From NCBI GenBank assembly GCA_017479935.1, contig JAFVBO010000089.1, positions 1-64,000 on the forward strand: a stretch of DNA of 64,000 nt, read 5' to 3'. How positions within the stretch are numbered: the first letter of the stretch is position 1; each line of letters opens with the position of its first letter. Below the pieces are notes generated by a model. That model saw nothing but the letters and a program-made list of their open reading frames with translations. It was not told the DNA's origin and searched no databases. This DNA comes from Lachnospiraceae bacterium. Lineage in GTDB: Bacteria; Bacillota; Clostridia; Lachnospirales; Lachnospiraceae. The position numbers were made by a program, and so were the translations under genes. Positions 9,109 to 18,224 of the stretch are shown one piece after another.

Positions 9109-11592
9109 ATGAGAACTATGACTCGTAGAAGCTTCCTGAAAGCTTCTGCTATCGCAACGGCAGCCGGAATGGCTATGGCGAACGGTCTTCTTCCCGTTTT
9201 CGCGGAAGAGGCTGGAGCTCCGGCGGCAGACGCTTATCCGATTACTCCCGAAGAGTTCGGAAAAGGCGAAGTGAAATACAAGGTTGAAGAAACTGAGGAT
9301 GGATGGGTAAAGGTTGTCAACGAAGGCGGCGCTACCCTTGGATATTCCAAGAACAGCGGCGTGCAGCTGATCCAGGTGGATGGCTATGCGTTCAAGGATC
9401 TGAACCGCGATGGCAAGCTGGATCTGTTTGAAGACTGGCGTCAGCCGGCGGAAGAGCGCGCGAAGGATCTGGCTGGCAAGATGAGCGGCGAAGAGATCGC
9501 TCCTTACTTAACCCACGGCGGCTGGGGCACCTTCACGACTTCCAAGATTTCGAAGGACAACAGTGTTTATACGTACGTGACCGGCGGCGGCCGCGGCGGC
9601 GTTACCCGTTATGCGGGTTCCGATCAGGCCGGCAACATCGATCACGCGAAGTGGTCCAACCTTCTGCAGGAACTCTGCGAGAGCCAGATGTATGGTATCC
9701 CCGCAGTCGTTTCCATCGACCCGAACGGCCAGTCCGGTATCGTAGAGTGCCTGTCCCTGGCGGCTACGATGGATCCCGAAGTGGCGTTTGAAGTTGGTAA
9801 GCAGTACTCCAAGCAGTATCGTGCCATGGGTATCTCCATGCTCCTTGGACCGCAGATCGACCTGATGACCAGCCCTGTCATGGATCGTGGTACCGGTACC
9901 TACGGTGAGGATCCGGCTCTGGTTCGCGATATCACCGAAGCGTTCGTTTCCGGTATGCAGTCCACGTTTGATGAGGAAGGCAACGACCTCGGCTGGGGTG
10001 CTCAGTCCGTTATCTGCGACATGAAGCACTTTGCAGGTGCCGGCGCTGCCGAAGGCGGCCGTGATGACCACAGCGCTCTTGGCAAGTATGCCGTGTTCCC
10101 GAACAACAACTTCGAAGCTCACCTGATCGCGTTCTTCGATGGTGCTTTCAATCTGAAGCACTCTATCACCGGCGCAGCAGGCGGCATCATGACCAACTAC
10201 TCCGTCTCCTATTCGGATGACTACAGCCTCGGCGAGTACGTCGGTGGTGCATTCTCCGATTACAAGTACGCTCTGCTGGAAAAGGGCGGCTGGGACGGCT
10301 TCATCATCACTGACTGGGGTATCTATCCGGACGGCGGCCGCGGCGGCTGGGGTATGGAAGATTACACCGAGCAGGAGCGTCTGGCCATCTCCATCGAGAA
10401 GGGTGTCTGCCAGGCCGGCGGTTACGGCAACCTGGAGAACCTGGCGAAGGCTTGGGAGATCATCAAGGACGATCTGGGCGAAGAGAAGGCTCTGGAACTT
10501 GTCAGAGCACGCGCCTGCAAGAACATCCTGATGACCATGCGTCTTGGCCTGTTCGAGAACCCTTACTGCTCCACCGCTTACGCGAAAGAGACCTGCTGCA
10601 CGGCTGAGTCCCTGGCTTACGGCTTAAAGACCCAGGCTGAGTCCGTTGTCATGCTGAAGAACAACGGTCTGGTTGCGAAGGCTGAAGAAGGCGCTGAGAA
10701 GAAGACCGTTTACGTTCCTTACCGCTTCACTGCGAAGAAGGTCAACCGCTGGTCCGGTAATACGCCTGCTTCCTGGGATCCTTGCCTGAACCTGGAAATC
10801 GTTGAGAAGTACTACAATGTCGTGACCGACTCCGTTGGCGAGCCTTCCGGCATGGATGAAGACAAGCCCGCTTACACCGAGGCCGATGTCATCCGCGCAT
10901 CTGCGGAAGACATCGCGAAGTGCGATATGGTTCTGGTTTCCATGAGCGCTCCTCATACCGCCTCCACGACGGTTACCGATGAGGAAGGCTACATCGAGGC
11001 ATGGCTGCCGGCTTCCATCCAGTACGCAGAGTACACCGCTGTGAACGCGAAGGCACAGTCCGTTGCCGGCGACATCACGGTTGTCCAGATCCCTGATGGA
11101 TACTATGGCTACACCACCCGCGAGGAAGTCGAGAACCGTTCCTACAAGGGCGAGACCGCTGCTCAGGATGGCAACTACGGCCACCTGGAAACCCTGCAGT
11201 ACTGCAAGGAAGTAGCGGGCGACAAGCCTGTCTGCGTCTTCATGAACCAGACTGGTTCCGGTTCCATGTGCTGGGGCGAGGTTGAGCCTCTGGCGGATGT
11301 GATCCTGTCCGGTTACAACGTAAAGGACGAGGCCTTCCTGCAGGTGATGGCCGGTGTTGTGGAGCCGAAGGGCCTCCTGGTTGTCCAGATGCCGAAGGAT
11401 ATGGACGCGGTCGAAGCGGCTGCGGACGATCTGCCTCGCGATATGGAATGCTATGTCGACGCGGCCGGCAACGCTTACGATTTCGCCTTCGGTATGAACT
11501 GGGCTGGCGTGATCGATGACGAGCGCACCAAGAAGTATAAGGCTGAGCCGCTGACCAAGTGCGAGAACCTGGAGTTCTTCTACGCGGAGTAA
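9109..11592 (+). CDS. Tat-exported GH3 glycoside hydrolase, paralogue 4
   Basis: An 827-residue GH3 enzyme with a twin-arginine signal (TRRSFLK), the EF-hand-like DLNRDGKLDLFEDW loop, YGEDP, KHF with GGRDDH, and predicted nucleophile Asp402 in ITDWG. After the nucleophile it reads PDGGRGGWGMEDY, where paralogues 1 and 2 read GEGGGGSWGTEGW, so the enzymes at 9109 and 13149 form a second subgroup whose pocket may differ. The frame is open upstream to 8956, but ATG 9109 directly begins the Tat signal, has GTAAAGGAG at the right distance and follows the promoter at 8998. The last 75 coding bases and the 3' flank are almost identical to those of the gene at 13149. Confidence 0.9.
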   Translation: MRTMTRRSFLKASAIATAAGMAMANGLLPVFAEEAGAPAADAYPITPEEFGKGEVKYKVEETEDGWVKVVNEGGATLGYSKNSGVQLIQVDGYAFKDLNRDGKLDLFEDWRQPAEERAKDLAGKMSGEEIAPYLTHGGWGTFTTSKISKDNSVYTYVTGGGRGGVTRYAGSDQAGNIDHAKWSNLLQELCESQMYGIPAVVSIDPNGQSGIVECLSLAATMDPEVAFEVGKQYSKQYRAMGISMLLGPQIDLMTSPVMDRGTGTYGEDPALVRDITEAFVSGMQSTFDEEGNDLGWGAQSVICDMKHFAGAGAAEGGRDDHSALGKYAVFPNNNFEAHLIAFFDGAFNLKHSITGAAGGIMTNYSVSYSDDYSLGEYVGGAFSDYKYALLEKGGWDGFIITDWGIYPDGGRGGWGMEDYTEQERLAISIEKGVCQAGGYGNLENLAKAWEIIKDDLGEEKALELVRARACKNILMTMRLGLFENPYCSTAYAKETCCTAESLAYGLKTQAESVVMLKNNGLVAKAEEGAEKKTVYVPYRFTAKKVNRWSGNTPASWDPCLNLEIVEKYYNVVTDSVGEPSGMDEDKPAYTEADVIRASAEDIAKCDMVLVSMSAPHTASTTVTDEEGYIEAWLPASIQYAEYTAVNAKAQSVAGDITVVQIPDGYYGYTTREEVENRSYKGETAAQDGNYGHLETLQYCKEVAGDKPVCVFMNQTGSGSMCWGEVEPLADVILSGYNVKDEAFLQVMAGVVEPKGLLVVQMPKDMDAVEAAADDLPRDMECYVDAAGNAYDFAFGMNWAGVIDDERTKKYKAEPLTKCENLEFFYAE

Positions 11593-11668
11593 GCTGGATC
11601 TGCAGGTAGATGTTCAGCACTTGAGCATTTACGAAATCCTTTTAGAACAGTAGTTTCTTGAAAGTGAT

Positions 11669-11715
11669 AGGCATACCTTGAAAGGCTTAAATAGGCCTTC
11701 AGGGTATGCCTTTTT
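11669..11715 (+). terminator. Rho-independent terminator of the GGCATACC family
   Basis: AGGCATACC (11669-11677) pairs with GGTATGCCT (11703-11711), with an inner AAAGGCT/AGGCCTT pairing and a T run. It ends the GH3 gene at 9109. Relatives lie at 15712, 15777, 15841 and 26233. Confidence 0.8.
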
Positions 11716-11722
11716 ATGCACA

Positions 11723-11805
11723 GGGCCGCCCAAAGGTTATTGCCACCTGTCGGTGGCGGGCGGCCCGCGCATACGAGTAGGGCGGATTGATATCCTCCCT
11801 ACTCG
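11723..11805. other. Two consecutive stable stem-loops of unknown role
   Basis: GGGCCGCCC (11723-11731) pairs with GGGCGGCCC (11758-11766), enclosing GCCACC/GGTGGC with a TGTC loop and a one-sided 10-base bulge. Next, CGAGTAGGG (11774-11782) pairs with CCCTACTCG (11797-11805). The stems lie in the 484-base gap before the LysR gene. I recognise no known riboswitch. The rest of this gap (11806-11970) holds a lone left arm of the GACATACC type and nothing else I can name. Confidence 0.55.
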
Positions 11806-12076
11806 ATTAAGATGAAAAAAGAGAAGAAAGACATACCGTAATGGCTCAAAAAGATGGAAATTTAGACAAGCCATTTGGTGCAGGTATTTGCAGAACGATC
11901 TACTGGGGCGTCATTTTGCTGTATCGGGAAAAAGATAAAAAATAATCATTTTTTTCACGCATCCTTTTATGGTAAGATCAATAAGTCTATCCTCAGCGAG
12001 AGTGCCGGGCAATTGCATCCAAACGCGTAACAAAATGAGCCATACAGCGAAGAGACAGTTGAAGGGAGAAAATCTT

Positions 12077-12985
12077 ATGAGCCTGACTATTCAGAAACTG
12101 AAGGCCTTTATAACGGTCGCGGAGACCCTGAACTTTACGAAGGCTGCCGAGCAGATGTACATGACCCAGCCTGCCTATTCGCGACTGATCCTAAGCCTGG
12201 AAAAGGACCTTGGCGTGCAGCTTCTGAAAAGGACCACCAGGCGGGTTGTTCTGACCGAAGCGGGAGAGACCTGCCTGGTCCATGCCAGACAGGTTGTGGA
12301 TTCTTATCAGAGACTGTGTGAGGACGCCGAACGCCTGCGGAATGGAAAAGGAAACAAGCTGAAGATCGGGTATAATCCGTTTGGAGGACCGCCCGCTTCA
12401 GTGACATCCGCCATTCAGGATCTCATGCGAATGTATTCTCCCGAGGCGGTGCAGCTGGTGCAGAAGTATTCACCGGAGCTGATGGAGGACGTTCGAAACG
12501 GCGTCATAGACTGCGCCATCGTCTGGAAGAGCGGGTTAAAAACCATAGACGACCTGGAGAGCCGGATGCTCTCGGAGACGCACATTTATTCCGTGATCAG
12601 AGAATTTTCTCCCCTTGCCCGAAAAAAAATGATTTCCCTGAAGGATCTGGCCAACGAGAGGATCCTTTTTCTACGTCAGACGAAGGTCACGGTTCAGACG
12701 GTTCACCGGTACCTGCAGCGCATGAATGTCCTGATAAAGTCCGAGGGACAGGCGGACGACCGTGAGGATTTGTTCCTCCGGGTTCGGCTGGGGGAGGGCA
12801 TTGGTTTTCTGGGAACGGGGGAGCCCCTGCGCGCCGATGGACTGGCCTTTCGCCTGGTGGAGGAAATTGAAAATTCCGGGAGCGCCAGGGGGCAGATCGT
12901 GCTTGTCTGGAAGAGAGAGGCGGAAAATCCGCTGTTTTCAAGGTTTTTGGAATTATTGACAGGATTTATGGCAAAAAAAGCATAA
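12077..12985 (+). CDS. LysR-family transcriptional regulator
   Basis: A 302-residue DNA-binding regulator of normal LysR length. The first 60 residues form the winged helix-turn-helix (LKAFITVAETLNFTKAAEQM, then QPAYSRLILSLEKDLGVQLL and the TEAG end of the wing). Residues from about 90 form the effector-binding domain, which opens LKIGYNPFGGPP. The start at 12077 is chosen because GAAGGGAG precedes it and the helix-turn-helix begins at once, although the frame is open back to 11969. A possible -10 TAAGAT lies at 11973. It sits between two Tat GH3 genes in the same orientation, so control of the GH3 gene at 13149, whose promoter has a poor -35 box, is plausible but inferred. The effector is unknown. 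Confidence 0.9.
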   Translation: MSLTIQKLKAFITVAETLNFTKAAEQMYMTQPAYSRLILSLEKDLGVQLLKRTTRRVVLTEAGETCLVHARQVVDSYQRLCEDAERLRNGKGNKLKIGYNPFGGPPASVTSAIQDLMRMYSPEAVQLVQKYSPELMEDVRNGVIDCAIVWKSGLKTIDDLESRMLSETHIYSVIREFSPLARKKMISLKDLANERILFLRQTKVTVQTVHRYLQRMNVLIKSEGQADDREDLFLRVRLGEGIGFLGTGEPLRADGLAFRLVEEIENSGSARGQIVLVWKREAENPLFSRFLELLTGFMAKKA

Positions 12986-13014
12986 ATAGGAATACATGCA
13001 AAAAGAATTCAGCA

Positions 13015-13043
13015 TTATTCGCTCATTGCTTTTCCTGTATACT
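13015..13043 (+). promoter_or_regulatory. Weak candidate promoter of the fourth Tat GH3 gene
   Basis: TATACT (13038-13043) is a fair -10 box. The sequence 17 bases upstream, TTATTC (13015-13020), is a poor -35 box, as expected of an activator-dependent promoter next to a LysR gene. Confidence 0.35.
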
Positions 13044-13148
13044 GTTATCTGTCACGGGCATGGGCTTTTGCTCTTATGCCACAAGGGAGACCGGACCTGC
13101 AGGATGGGACGGTTTCCTGTAACGACCTGTTAAGAAAAGGAGAAATGT

Positions 13149-15635
13149 ATGAGCAGAATGATGACCAGAAGAAGCTTCCTGAAGGCTTCCGCAATCGCAA
13201 CCGCGGCCGGAATGGCCATGGCGAACGGCGTTCTTCCCGTTTTCGCGGAAGAGGCGGCCCTGCCTGCGCTGGATGCCTATCCGATCACCCCGGAAGAGTT
13301 CGGAAGCGGTGAGGTAAAGTATACGGTAGAAGAGACGGAAGACGGCTGGGTGAAGGTTGTCAACGAAGGCGGCGCCACCCTGGGCTATTCCAAGAACAGC
13401 GGCGTGAAGCTGATCCAGGTGGACGGCTATGCCTTCAAGGATTTAAGCCGTGACGGCGTTCTGGATCTGTTTGAGGACTGGCGTCAGCCCGCGGAAGAGC
13501 GCGCGAAGGATCTGGCGGCAAAGATGACCACAGAAGAGATCGTTCCTTACCTGACCCACGGCGGCTGGGGAACCTTCACGACCAGCAAGATCACGAAGGA
13601 AAACGGCGTGTACAGTTACGTTACCCGCGGCGGCCGCGGCGGCGTCACCCGCTATGCCGGAGCCAGCAATGATGCGAACGTCGATCACGCGAAGTGGTCC
13701 AACCTCCTGCAGGAGCTCTGCGAGAGCCAGCAGTGGGGTGTTCCGGCGGTCGTCTCGATCGACCCGAACGATCAGGCCGGCTTAATCGAGTGCCTGTCCA
13801 TGGCAGCTACCTTTGATCCGGAGCTTGCTTTTGAAGTTGGAAAGGCTTATTCGAAGCAGATGCGCGCCATGGGCATCTCCATGCTCCTTGGACCGCAGAT
13901 CGACCTGATGACATCCCCTGTTATGGACCGTGGTACCGGCACCTTCGGTGAAGATCCGGCTCTGGTCCGCGATATGACCGAAGCGTATGTGTCCGGTCTT
14001 CAGTCCACGTTCGATGAAGAAGGAAACGACCTCGGCTGGGGCAGCGACTCCGTCGTGGCCGTTATGAAGCACTTTGCCGGCGCCGGTGCAGCTGAAGGCG
14101 GCCGTGATGACCACAGCGCCAACGGCAAGTACGCTGTGTTCCCGAACAACAGCTTCGAGGCTCACGTCATCGCCTTCTTTGACGGCGCGTTTGCTCTGAC
14201 GCACAGCTCCACAAAGGAAGCCGGCGGCGTCATGACCAACTACTCCGTATCCTATTCTGACGATTACTCCCTGGGCGAGTACGTCGGCGGCGGCTTCTCC
14301 GAGTATAAGCACAAACTGCTGCACAGCGGCGGCTGGGACGGTTTCATCGTAACCGACTGGGGTATCTTCCCGGATGGCGGCCGCGGCGGCTGGGGCATGG
14401 AAGACTACAAGGAAGAGGAACGTCTTGCCATCGCGATCGAACTGGGCGTCTGCCAGGCCGGCGGCTACTCCAACCTGGACAATATGGACAAGGCCTGGGA
14501 GATCATGAAGGACGATCTGGGCGAAGCAGATGCCGAAGAGCTCATCCGCAACCGCGCCTGCAAGAACCTGCTCATGACGCTGCGCCTCGGCCTGTTTGAG
14601 AACCCTTACTGCTCGATCGAGGCAGCCCGCGCAGCCTGCTGCTCCGCCGAGGCTCTGCAGGAAGGCCTTGAATCCCAGCTGGCTTCCGTCGTCATGCTGA
14701 AGAACGATGGAACCGTGAAGGCGGCCGAAGAAGGCGCCGAGAAGAAGACGGTCTACGTTCCTTACAAGTACACCGCGGCTAAGACCAACCGCGGCGTTAC
14801 CACGCACGCTTCCTGGGGTCCCTGCGTGGATACCGAGATGCTGTCCAAGTACTACAACGTCGTGACCGACAGCGCGGCGGAGCCCTCCGGAACCGATGAA
14901 GAAGGCAAGGCCGTTTACACCGACGCGGATGTTGTCCGCGCCTCTGCGGAAGACATCGCGGCCTGCGAACTGGCCATCGTTGCCATGAAGGCTCCTCATA
15001 CCGCTTCCACCTCCATCAAGGATGAGGAGGGCTATGTGGAAGCATGGCTGCCGGCATCCATTCAGTACGCGGAGTACACGGCCGTGAACGCGAAGGCTAC
15101 CTCCGTGGCCGGCGACCTGACGATCGTTCAGATTCCCGATGGATACTATGGCTACACGACCCGCGAAGAGATCGAGAACCGCTCCTACAAGGGCGAGACG
15201 GCGGCGCAGGATGCCAACTACGGCGACCTGCTCATGCTGCAGTATGTCAAGGAAGTGGCTCCGGAGTTGAAGATTGCCGTCCTGATGGACCAGAGCGGTT
15301 CCGGCTCCATGTGCTGGGGCGAGGTTGAGCCTCTGGCGGACGTGATTCTCTGCGGCTTCAGCATCAGCAACGAGGCGATGGTTCAGGTCCTGGCCGGTCT
15401 TGCCGAGCCGAAGGGACTCCTTCCTCTGCAGCAGCCCGCCTCCATGGACGCGGTCGAAGCGGCTGCGGACGACCTGCCTCGTGACATGGAAGTGTACGAG
15501 GATGCAGCCGGCAACAAGTACGATTTCGCCTTCGGTCTGAACTGGGCTGGCGTGATCGATGACGAGCGCACCAAGAAGTATAAGGCTGAGCCGCTGACCA
15601 AGTGCGAGAATATTGAGTTCTTCTACGCGGAGTAA
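13149..15635 (+). CDS. Tat-exported GH3 glycoside hydrolase, paralogue 5
   Basis: An 828-residue GH3 enzyme with a Tat signal (TRRSFLK). It shares the PDGGRGGWGMEDY segment with the paralogue at 9109. Landmarks: EF-hand-like DLSRDGVLDLFEDW loop, FGEDP, KHFAGAGAAEGGRDDH and predicted nucleophile Asp403 in VTDWG. It differs from the other Tat paralogues at QQWGVPAVVSIDPNDQAG, where the others read MYGIPAVVSIDPNGQSG, and in its C-terminal domain. AAAAGGAG lies about 6 bases before ATG 13149. Its 3' end and terminator are nearly identical to those of the gene at 9109. It probably forms a single-gene transcript under its own promoter. Confidence 0.9.
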   Translation: MSRMMTRRSFLKASAIATAAGMAMANGVLPVFAEEAALPALDAYPITPEEFGSGEVKYTVEETEDGWVKVVNEGGATLGYSKNSGVKLIQVDGYAFKDLSRDGVLDLFEDWRQPAEERAKDLAAKMTTEEIVPYLTHGGWGTFTTSKITKENGVYSYVTRGGRGGVTRYAGASNDANVDHAKWSNLLQELCESQQWGVPAVVSIDPNDQAGLIECLSMAATFDPELAFEVGKAYSKQMRAMGISMLLGPQIDLMTSPVMDRGTGTFGEDPALVRDMTEAYVSGLQSTFDEEGNDLGWGSDSVVAVMKHFAGAGAAEGGRDDHSANGKYAVFPNNSFEAHVIAFFDGAFALTHSSTKEAGGVMTNYSVSYSDDYSLGEYVGGGFSEYKHKLLHSGGWDGFIVTDWGIFPDGGRGGWGMEDYKEEERLAIAIELGVCQAGGYSNLDNMDKAWEIMKDDLGEADAEELIRNRACKNLLMTLRLGLFENPYCSIEAARAACCSAEALQEGLESQLASVVMLKNDGTVKAAEEGAEKKTVYVPYKYTAAKTNRGVTTHASWGPCVDTEMLSKYYNVVTDSAAEPSGTDEEGKAVYTDADVVRASAEDIAACELAIVAMKAPHTASTSIKDEEGYVEAWLPASIQYAEYTAVNAKATSVAGDLTIVQIPDGYYGYTTREEIENRSYKGETAAQDANYGDLLMLQYVKEVAPELKIAVLMDQSGSGSMCWGEVEPLADVILCGFSISNEAMVQVLAGLAEPKGLLPLQQPASMDAVEAAADDLPRDMEVYEDAAGNKYDFAFGLNWAGVIDDERTKKYKAEPLTKCENIEFFYAE

Positions 15636-15711
15636 GCTGGATCTGCAGGTAGATGTTCAACACTTGAGCATTTACGAAATCCTTTTAGAACAGTAGTTTC
15701 TTGAAAGTCAT

Positions 15712-15756
15712 AGGCATACCCTGAAAGGCCGAAAAGGCCTTCAGGGTATGCCTTTT
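15712..15756 (+). terminator. Terminator of the GGCATACC family
   Basis: AGGCATACCCTGAAAGGCC pairs with GGCCTTCAGGGTATGCCT across a GAAAA-type loop with a single bulge, then TTTT. It lies 77 bases after the stop codon. Confidence 0.85.
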
Positions 15757-15776
15757 AAAATGAAAAAAGAGAAGAA

Positions 15777-15880
15777 AGGCATACCTTAAAGGCTCAAAAG
15801 GCCTTCAGGGTATGCCGTTTAAAGCAAAAAGAGAGAAAGAAGGCATACCTTAAAGGTAAAAAAGTGCACCAGGGTATGTC
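15777..15880. repeat. Two further GGCATACC hairpin units
   Basis: Tandem relatives of the preceding terminator lie at 15777-15817 and 15841-15880, each introduced by an A-rich AAAGAGAGAAAGAAGGC-like leader. Unit 3 has lost its inner stem. The rest of the gap to the ATPase gene holds a promoter at 15927 and a GC-rich leader. Confidence 0.7.
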
Positions 15881-15926
15881 TGATCAGAAAGTGGGCTAAC
15901 AGGGAAAGCCTATTCTCGATTTTTTG

Positions 15927-15955
15927 TTGGCAATTCTAAACAAAAAGGGTATAAT
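15927..15955 (+). promoter_or_regulatory. Promoter of the sugar ABC transporter operon
   Basis: TTGGCA (15927-15932) and a perfect TATAAT (15950-15955) with a 17-base spacer. The leader to the ATPase start is about 130 bases and contains a GCGC-rich inverted stretch near 16002-16030. Confidence 0.8.
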
Positions 15956-16090
15956 GTTCTTGTCCCTCGTTTATCCATGCCGGCCCATGATATCATAGGA
16001 TGTGGCGCAGCGCGCCAGATCGCAGGGCGCTTTTATGTCCTGAATAGTACAGTGACATCAGGCGGCGCCACCACAGGAAAGAAAACGATT

Positions 16091-17191
16091 ATGAAAGTTG
16101 TCTTAAAGAACCTGACGAAAAAATTCCCGAACCGGAATAAAAAAGTAGGCGGAGAAATCATCGCAGTCAACAACTTTAACTTCGAGATTCCGGACGGCAA
16201 GCTGATCGGCCTGTTAGGCCCCTCCGGCTGCGGAAAGAGTACCGCTCTGAATTTGATCAGCGGGCTTTTGAAGCCCACGAGCGGCCAGATTTTCTTCGGA
16301 GACGCGGATGTGACGGAGCTTCCGCCGGAAAACCGCGGCGTGGGGCTGGTGTTCCAGAATTACGCGCTGTATCCGCACATGACCGTGCGGCAGAACATCC
16401 TGTTCCCGCTGGAAAATCTGAAGGGAGACAAGAAACTTTCCAAGGAAGTGATGGAGCAGAAGATGCTGGAGGCCGCCAGGCTCGTCCAGATCGATATGCT
16501 GCTCGAGCGCAAGCCCAAGGAAATGTCCGGCGGACAGCAGCAGCGCGTAGCTATCGCCAGAGCCCTGGTCAAGCGCCCGGATGTGCTACTTCTTGACGAG
16601 CCGCTTTCCAACCTGGATGCCAGACTGCGTCTGCAGACGCGCGAGGAAATCCGGCGGATCCAGAAGGAAACCGGCATCACCACCATCTTTGTCACGCACG
16701 ATCAGGAAGAGGCCATGAGCATCTCGGACATGATCGTCGTCATGGAGAAGGGCATTGTGCGGCAGATCGGAAAGCCACAGGAGGTCTATGACAGCCCGGT
16801 GAGCCTGTTCGTGGCGAAGTTTTTGGGGACGCCGCCCATCAACGTGTTCGAAGGCCGCGTGAAGGATGGGTATCTGTACCTGGACGATCAGAAGGTGCTG
16901 GCGGTCAAAGGCACCAAAGACGGCGATGTATGGGTGGGCATCCGGCCGGAAGGCTTTACGCTGGATGAAAACGGCCCGATGATCTGCCACATGAACGGAG
17001 TCGAGGTGATGGGGCGCGATGTCAGCGTCGTTTCCACACATAAGGCGTGTGTGAGCCCGGTCATCCGGTCCATCATCAGCGCCGAAAGCAAGGTGGATCC
17101 TGCTTCGGAGAATGTGCGTTTTGCGCTGAAGCCGAGCAAGGTCTTCCTCTTTGATAAAAACAGTGAAGAACGAATGGAATTTACGCTTTAG
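16091..17191 (+). CDS. Sugar ABC transporter ATPase (MsmK/UgpC type)
   Basis: A 366-residue nucleotide-binding subunit that would power import of an oligosaccharide through the two permeases encoded next. Walker A GPSGCGKS is at residues 43-50, the signature SGGQ at 146-149 and Walker B DVLLLDE at 164-170, followed by the DLSNLDARLR-type D loop and a switch histidine in VTHDQ. The C-terminal third resembles the regulatory OB/TOBE domain of MalK-type ATPases. The start at 16091 is preferred over an upstream ATG at 15977 because homology begins there and CAGGAAAG precedes it. Many Clostridia keep one shared ATPase elsewhere in the genome; here it is encoded with its transporter. Confidence 0.9.
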   Translation: MKVVLKNLTKKFPNRNKKVGGEIIAVNNFNFEIPDGKLIGLLGPSGCGKSTALNLISGLLKPTSGQIFFGDADVTELPPENRGVGLVFQNYALYPHMTVRQNILFPLENLKGDKKLSKEVMEQKMLEAARLVQIDMLLERKPKEMSGGQQQRVAIARALVKRPDVLLLDEPLSNLDARLRLQTREEIRRIQKETGITTIFVTHDQEEAMSISDMIVVMEKGIVRQIGKPQEVYDSPVSLFVAKFLGTPPINVFEGRVKDGYLYLDDQKVLAVKGTKDGDVWVGIRPEGFTLDENGPMICHMNGVEVMGRDVSVVSTHKACVSPVIRSIISAESKVDPASENVRFALKPSKVFLFDKNSEERMEFTL

Positions 17192-17317
17192 TCCCGGAAG
17201 ACAGGAAAGCGACTGTTAACAATTGGTTCTTCACTGCTGCGAGAGTAAAAGTTCTCGAAATACGTAGTCTGAACCGCAAGCGCCTGCGCTTAAGTTTATA
17301 TCAAAGAGGAGAAAAAC

Positions 17318-18208
17318 ATGGAAAAACAAAGCCTCAAAGGCTGGCTATACCTGCTGCCGGCCATGATCTTCCTGGGGGTCTTCATGGTCTATCCCCTGGT
17401 AGATGTCTTTATTTATTCCCTCGAAGAGGGGTTCAACTTTGTCACGCAGACCTCCTACGGGGTGGGCCTTTATAACTATTCTTACGTTCTGCATAACAGT
17501 TATTTCATCCAGGCCGTGAAGAACACCTTCCTGCTGGTCATCATCACCGTCCCCATCTCCACGGGGCTGGCGCTGTTAATTTCCCTGGGGTTAAACTCCA
17601 TTCAAAAGCTCCGGGATCTGTACCAGACGGTGTTCTTCCTGCCGTATGTCACCAACACGCTGGCCATCGGCATGGTCTTCATGATCCTGTTTAAAAGCAC
17701 GCCGTACTCCGATGGTATGGTGAACATGCTGTTAAACGCCGTCGGGCTGCAAAGCATCGATTTTATCGACGGGCCGTACTGGGCGAAGATGTTCGTGCTC
17801 TGTTTTTATACCGTCTGGGTGGTGCTTCCGTTCAAGATCCTGATCTTAACAAGCTCGCTTGCGAGCGTCAATCAGGACTATTACAACGCCGCGCGGGTGG
17901 ACGGAACGGGGAGCCTGCGGATCTTTACCCGGATCACGCTGCCCATGATTTCCCCGTCGCTGTTCTACCTGGTTATCACCGGTTTTATCGGGGCGTTTAA
18001 GGCATATTCCGACGTGGTTGCCCTGTTCGGAACCAACTTAAACGCGGCGGGCATGAATACCATCGTGGGGTATGTATACGACATGCTTTACAGCGACAGC
18101 GGCGGCTATCCGTCCTATGCATCGGCGGCAGCGTTGATCCTGTTTGTCATCGTCCTGACCATCACCTGCATCAACATGCTGGTCCGGAAGAAACTGGTCT
18201 ACATCTGA
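17318..18208 (+). CDS. Sugar ABC transporter permease (MalF/UgpA type)
   Basis: A 296-residue integral membrane permease with about six predicted helices. The first starts after the basic MEKQSLKG N-terminus (WLYLLPAMIFLGVFMVY). The EAA loop that contacts the ATPase is visible as YYNAARVDGTGSLRIFTRI followed by LPMISP. An AGAGGAG site precedes ATG 17318. It follows the ATPase gene by 126 bases and is followed after 16 bases by its partner permease, so the genes are almost certainly co-transcribed. The CUT1-type family points to an oligosaccharide substrate, probably one released by the GH3 enzymes; this link is inference from context. Confidence 0.92.
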   Translation: MEKQSLKGWLYLLPAMIFLGVFMVYPLVDVFIYSLEEGFNFVTQTSYGVGLYNYSYVLHNSYFIQAVKNTFLLVIITVPISTGLALLISLGLNSIQKLRDLYQTVFFLPYVTNTLAIGMVFMILFKSTPYSDGMVNMLLNAVGLQSIDFIDGPYWAKMFVLCFYTVWVVLPFKILILTSSLASVNQDYYNAARVDGTGSLRIFTRITLPMISPSLFYLVITGFIGAFKAYSDVVALFGTNLNAAGMNTIVGYVYDMLYSDSGGYPSYASAAALILFVIVLTITCINMLVRKKLVYI

Positions 18209-18224
18209 CGGAGGGCACTTAAGT

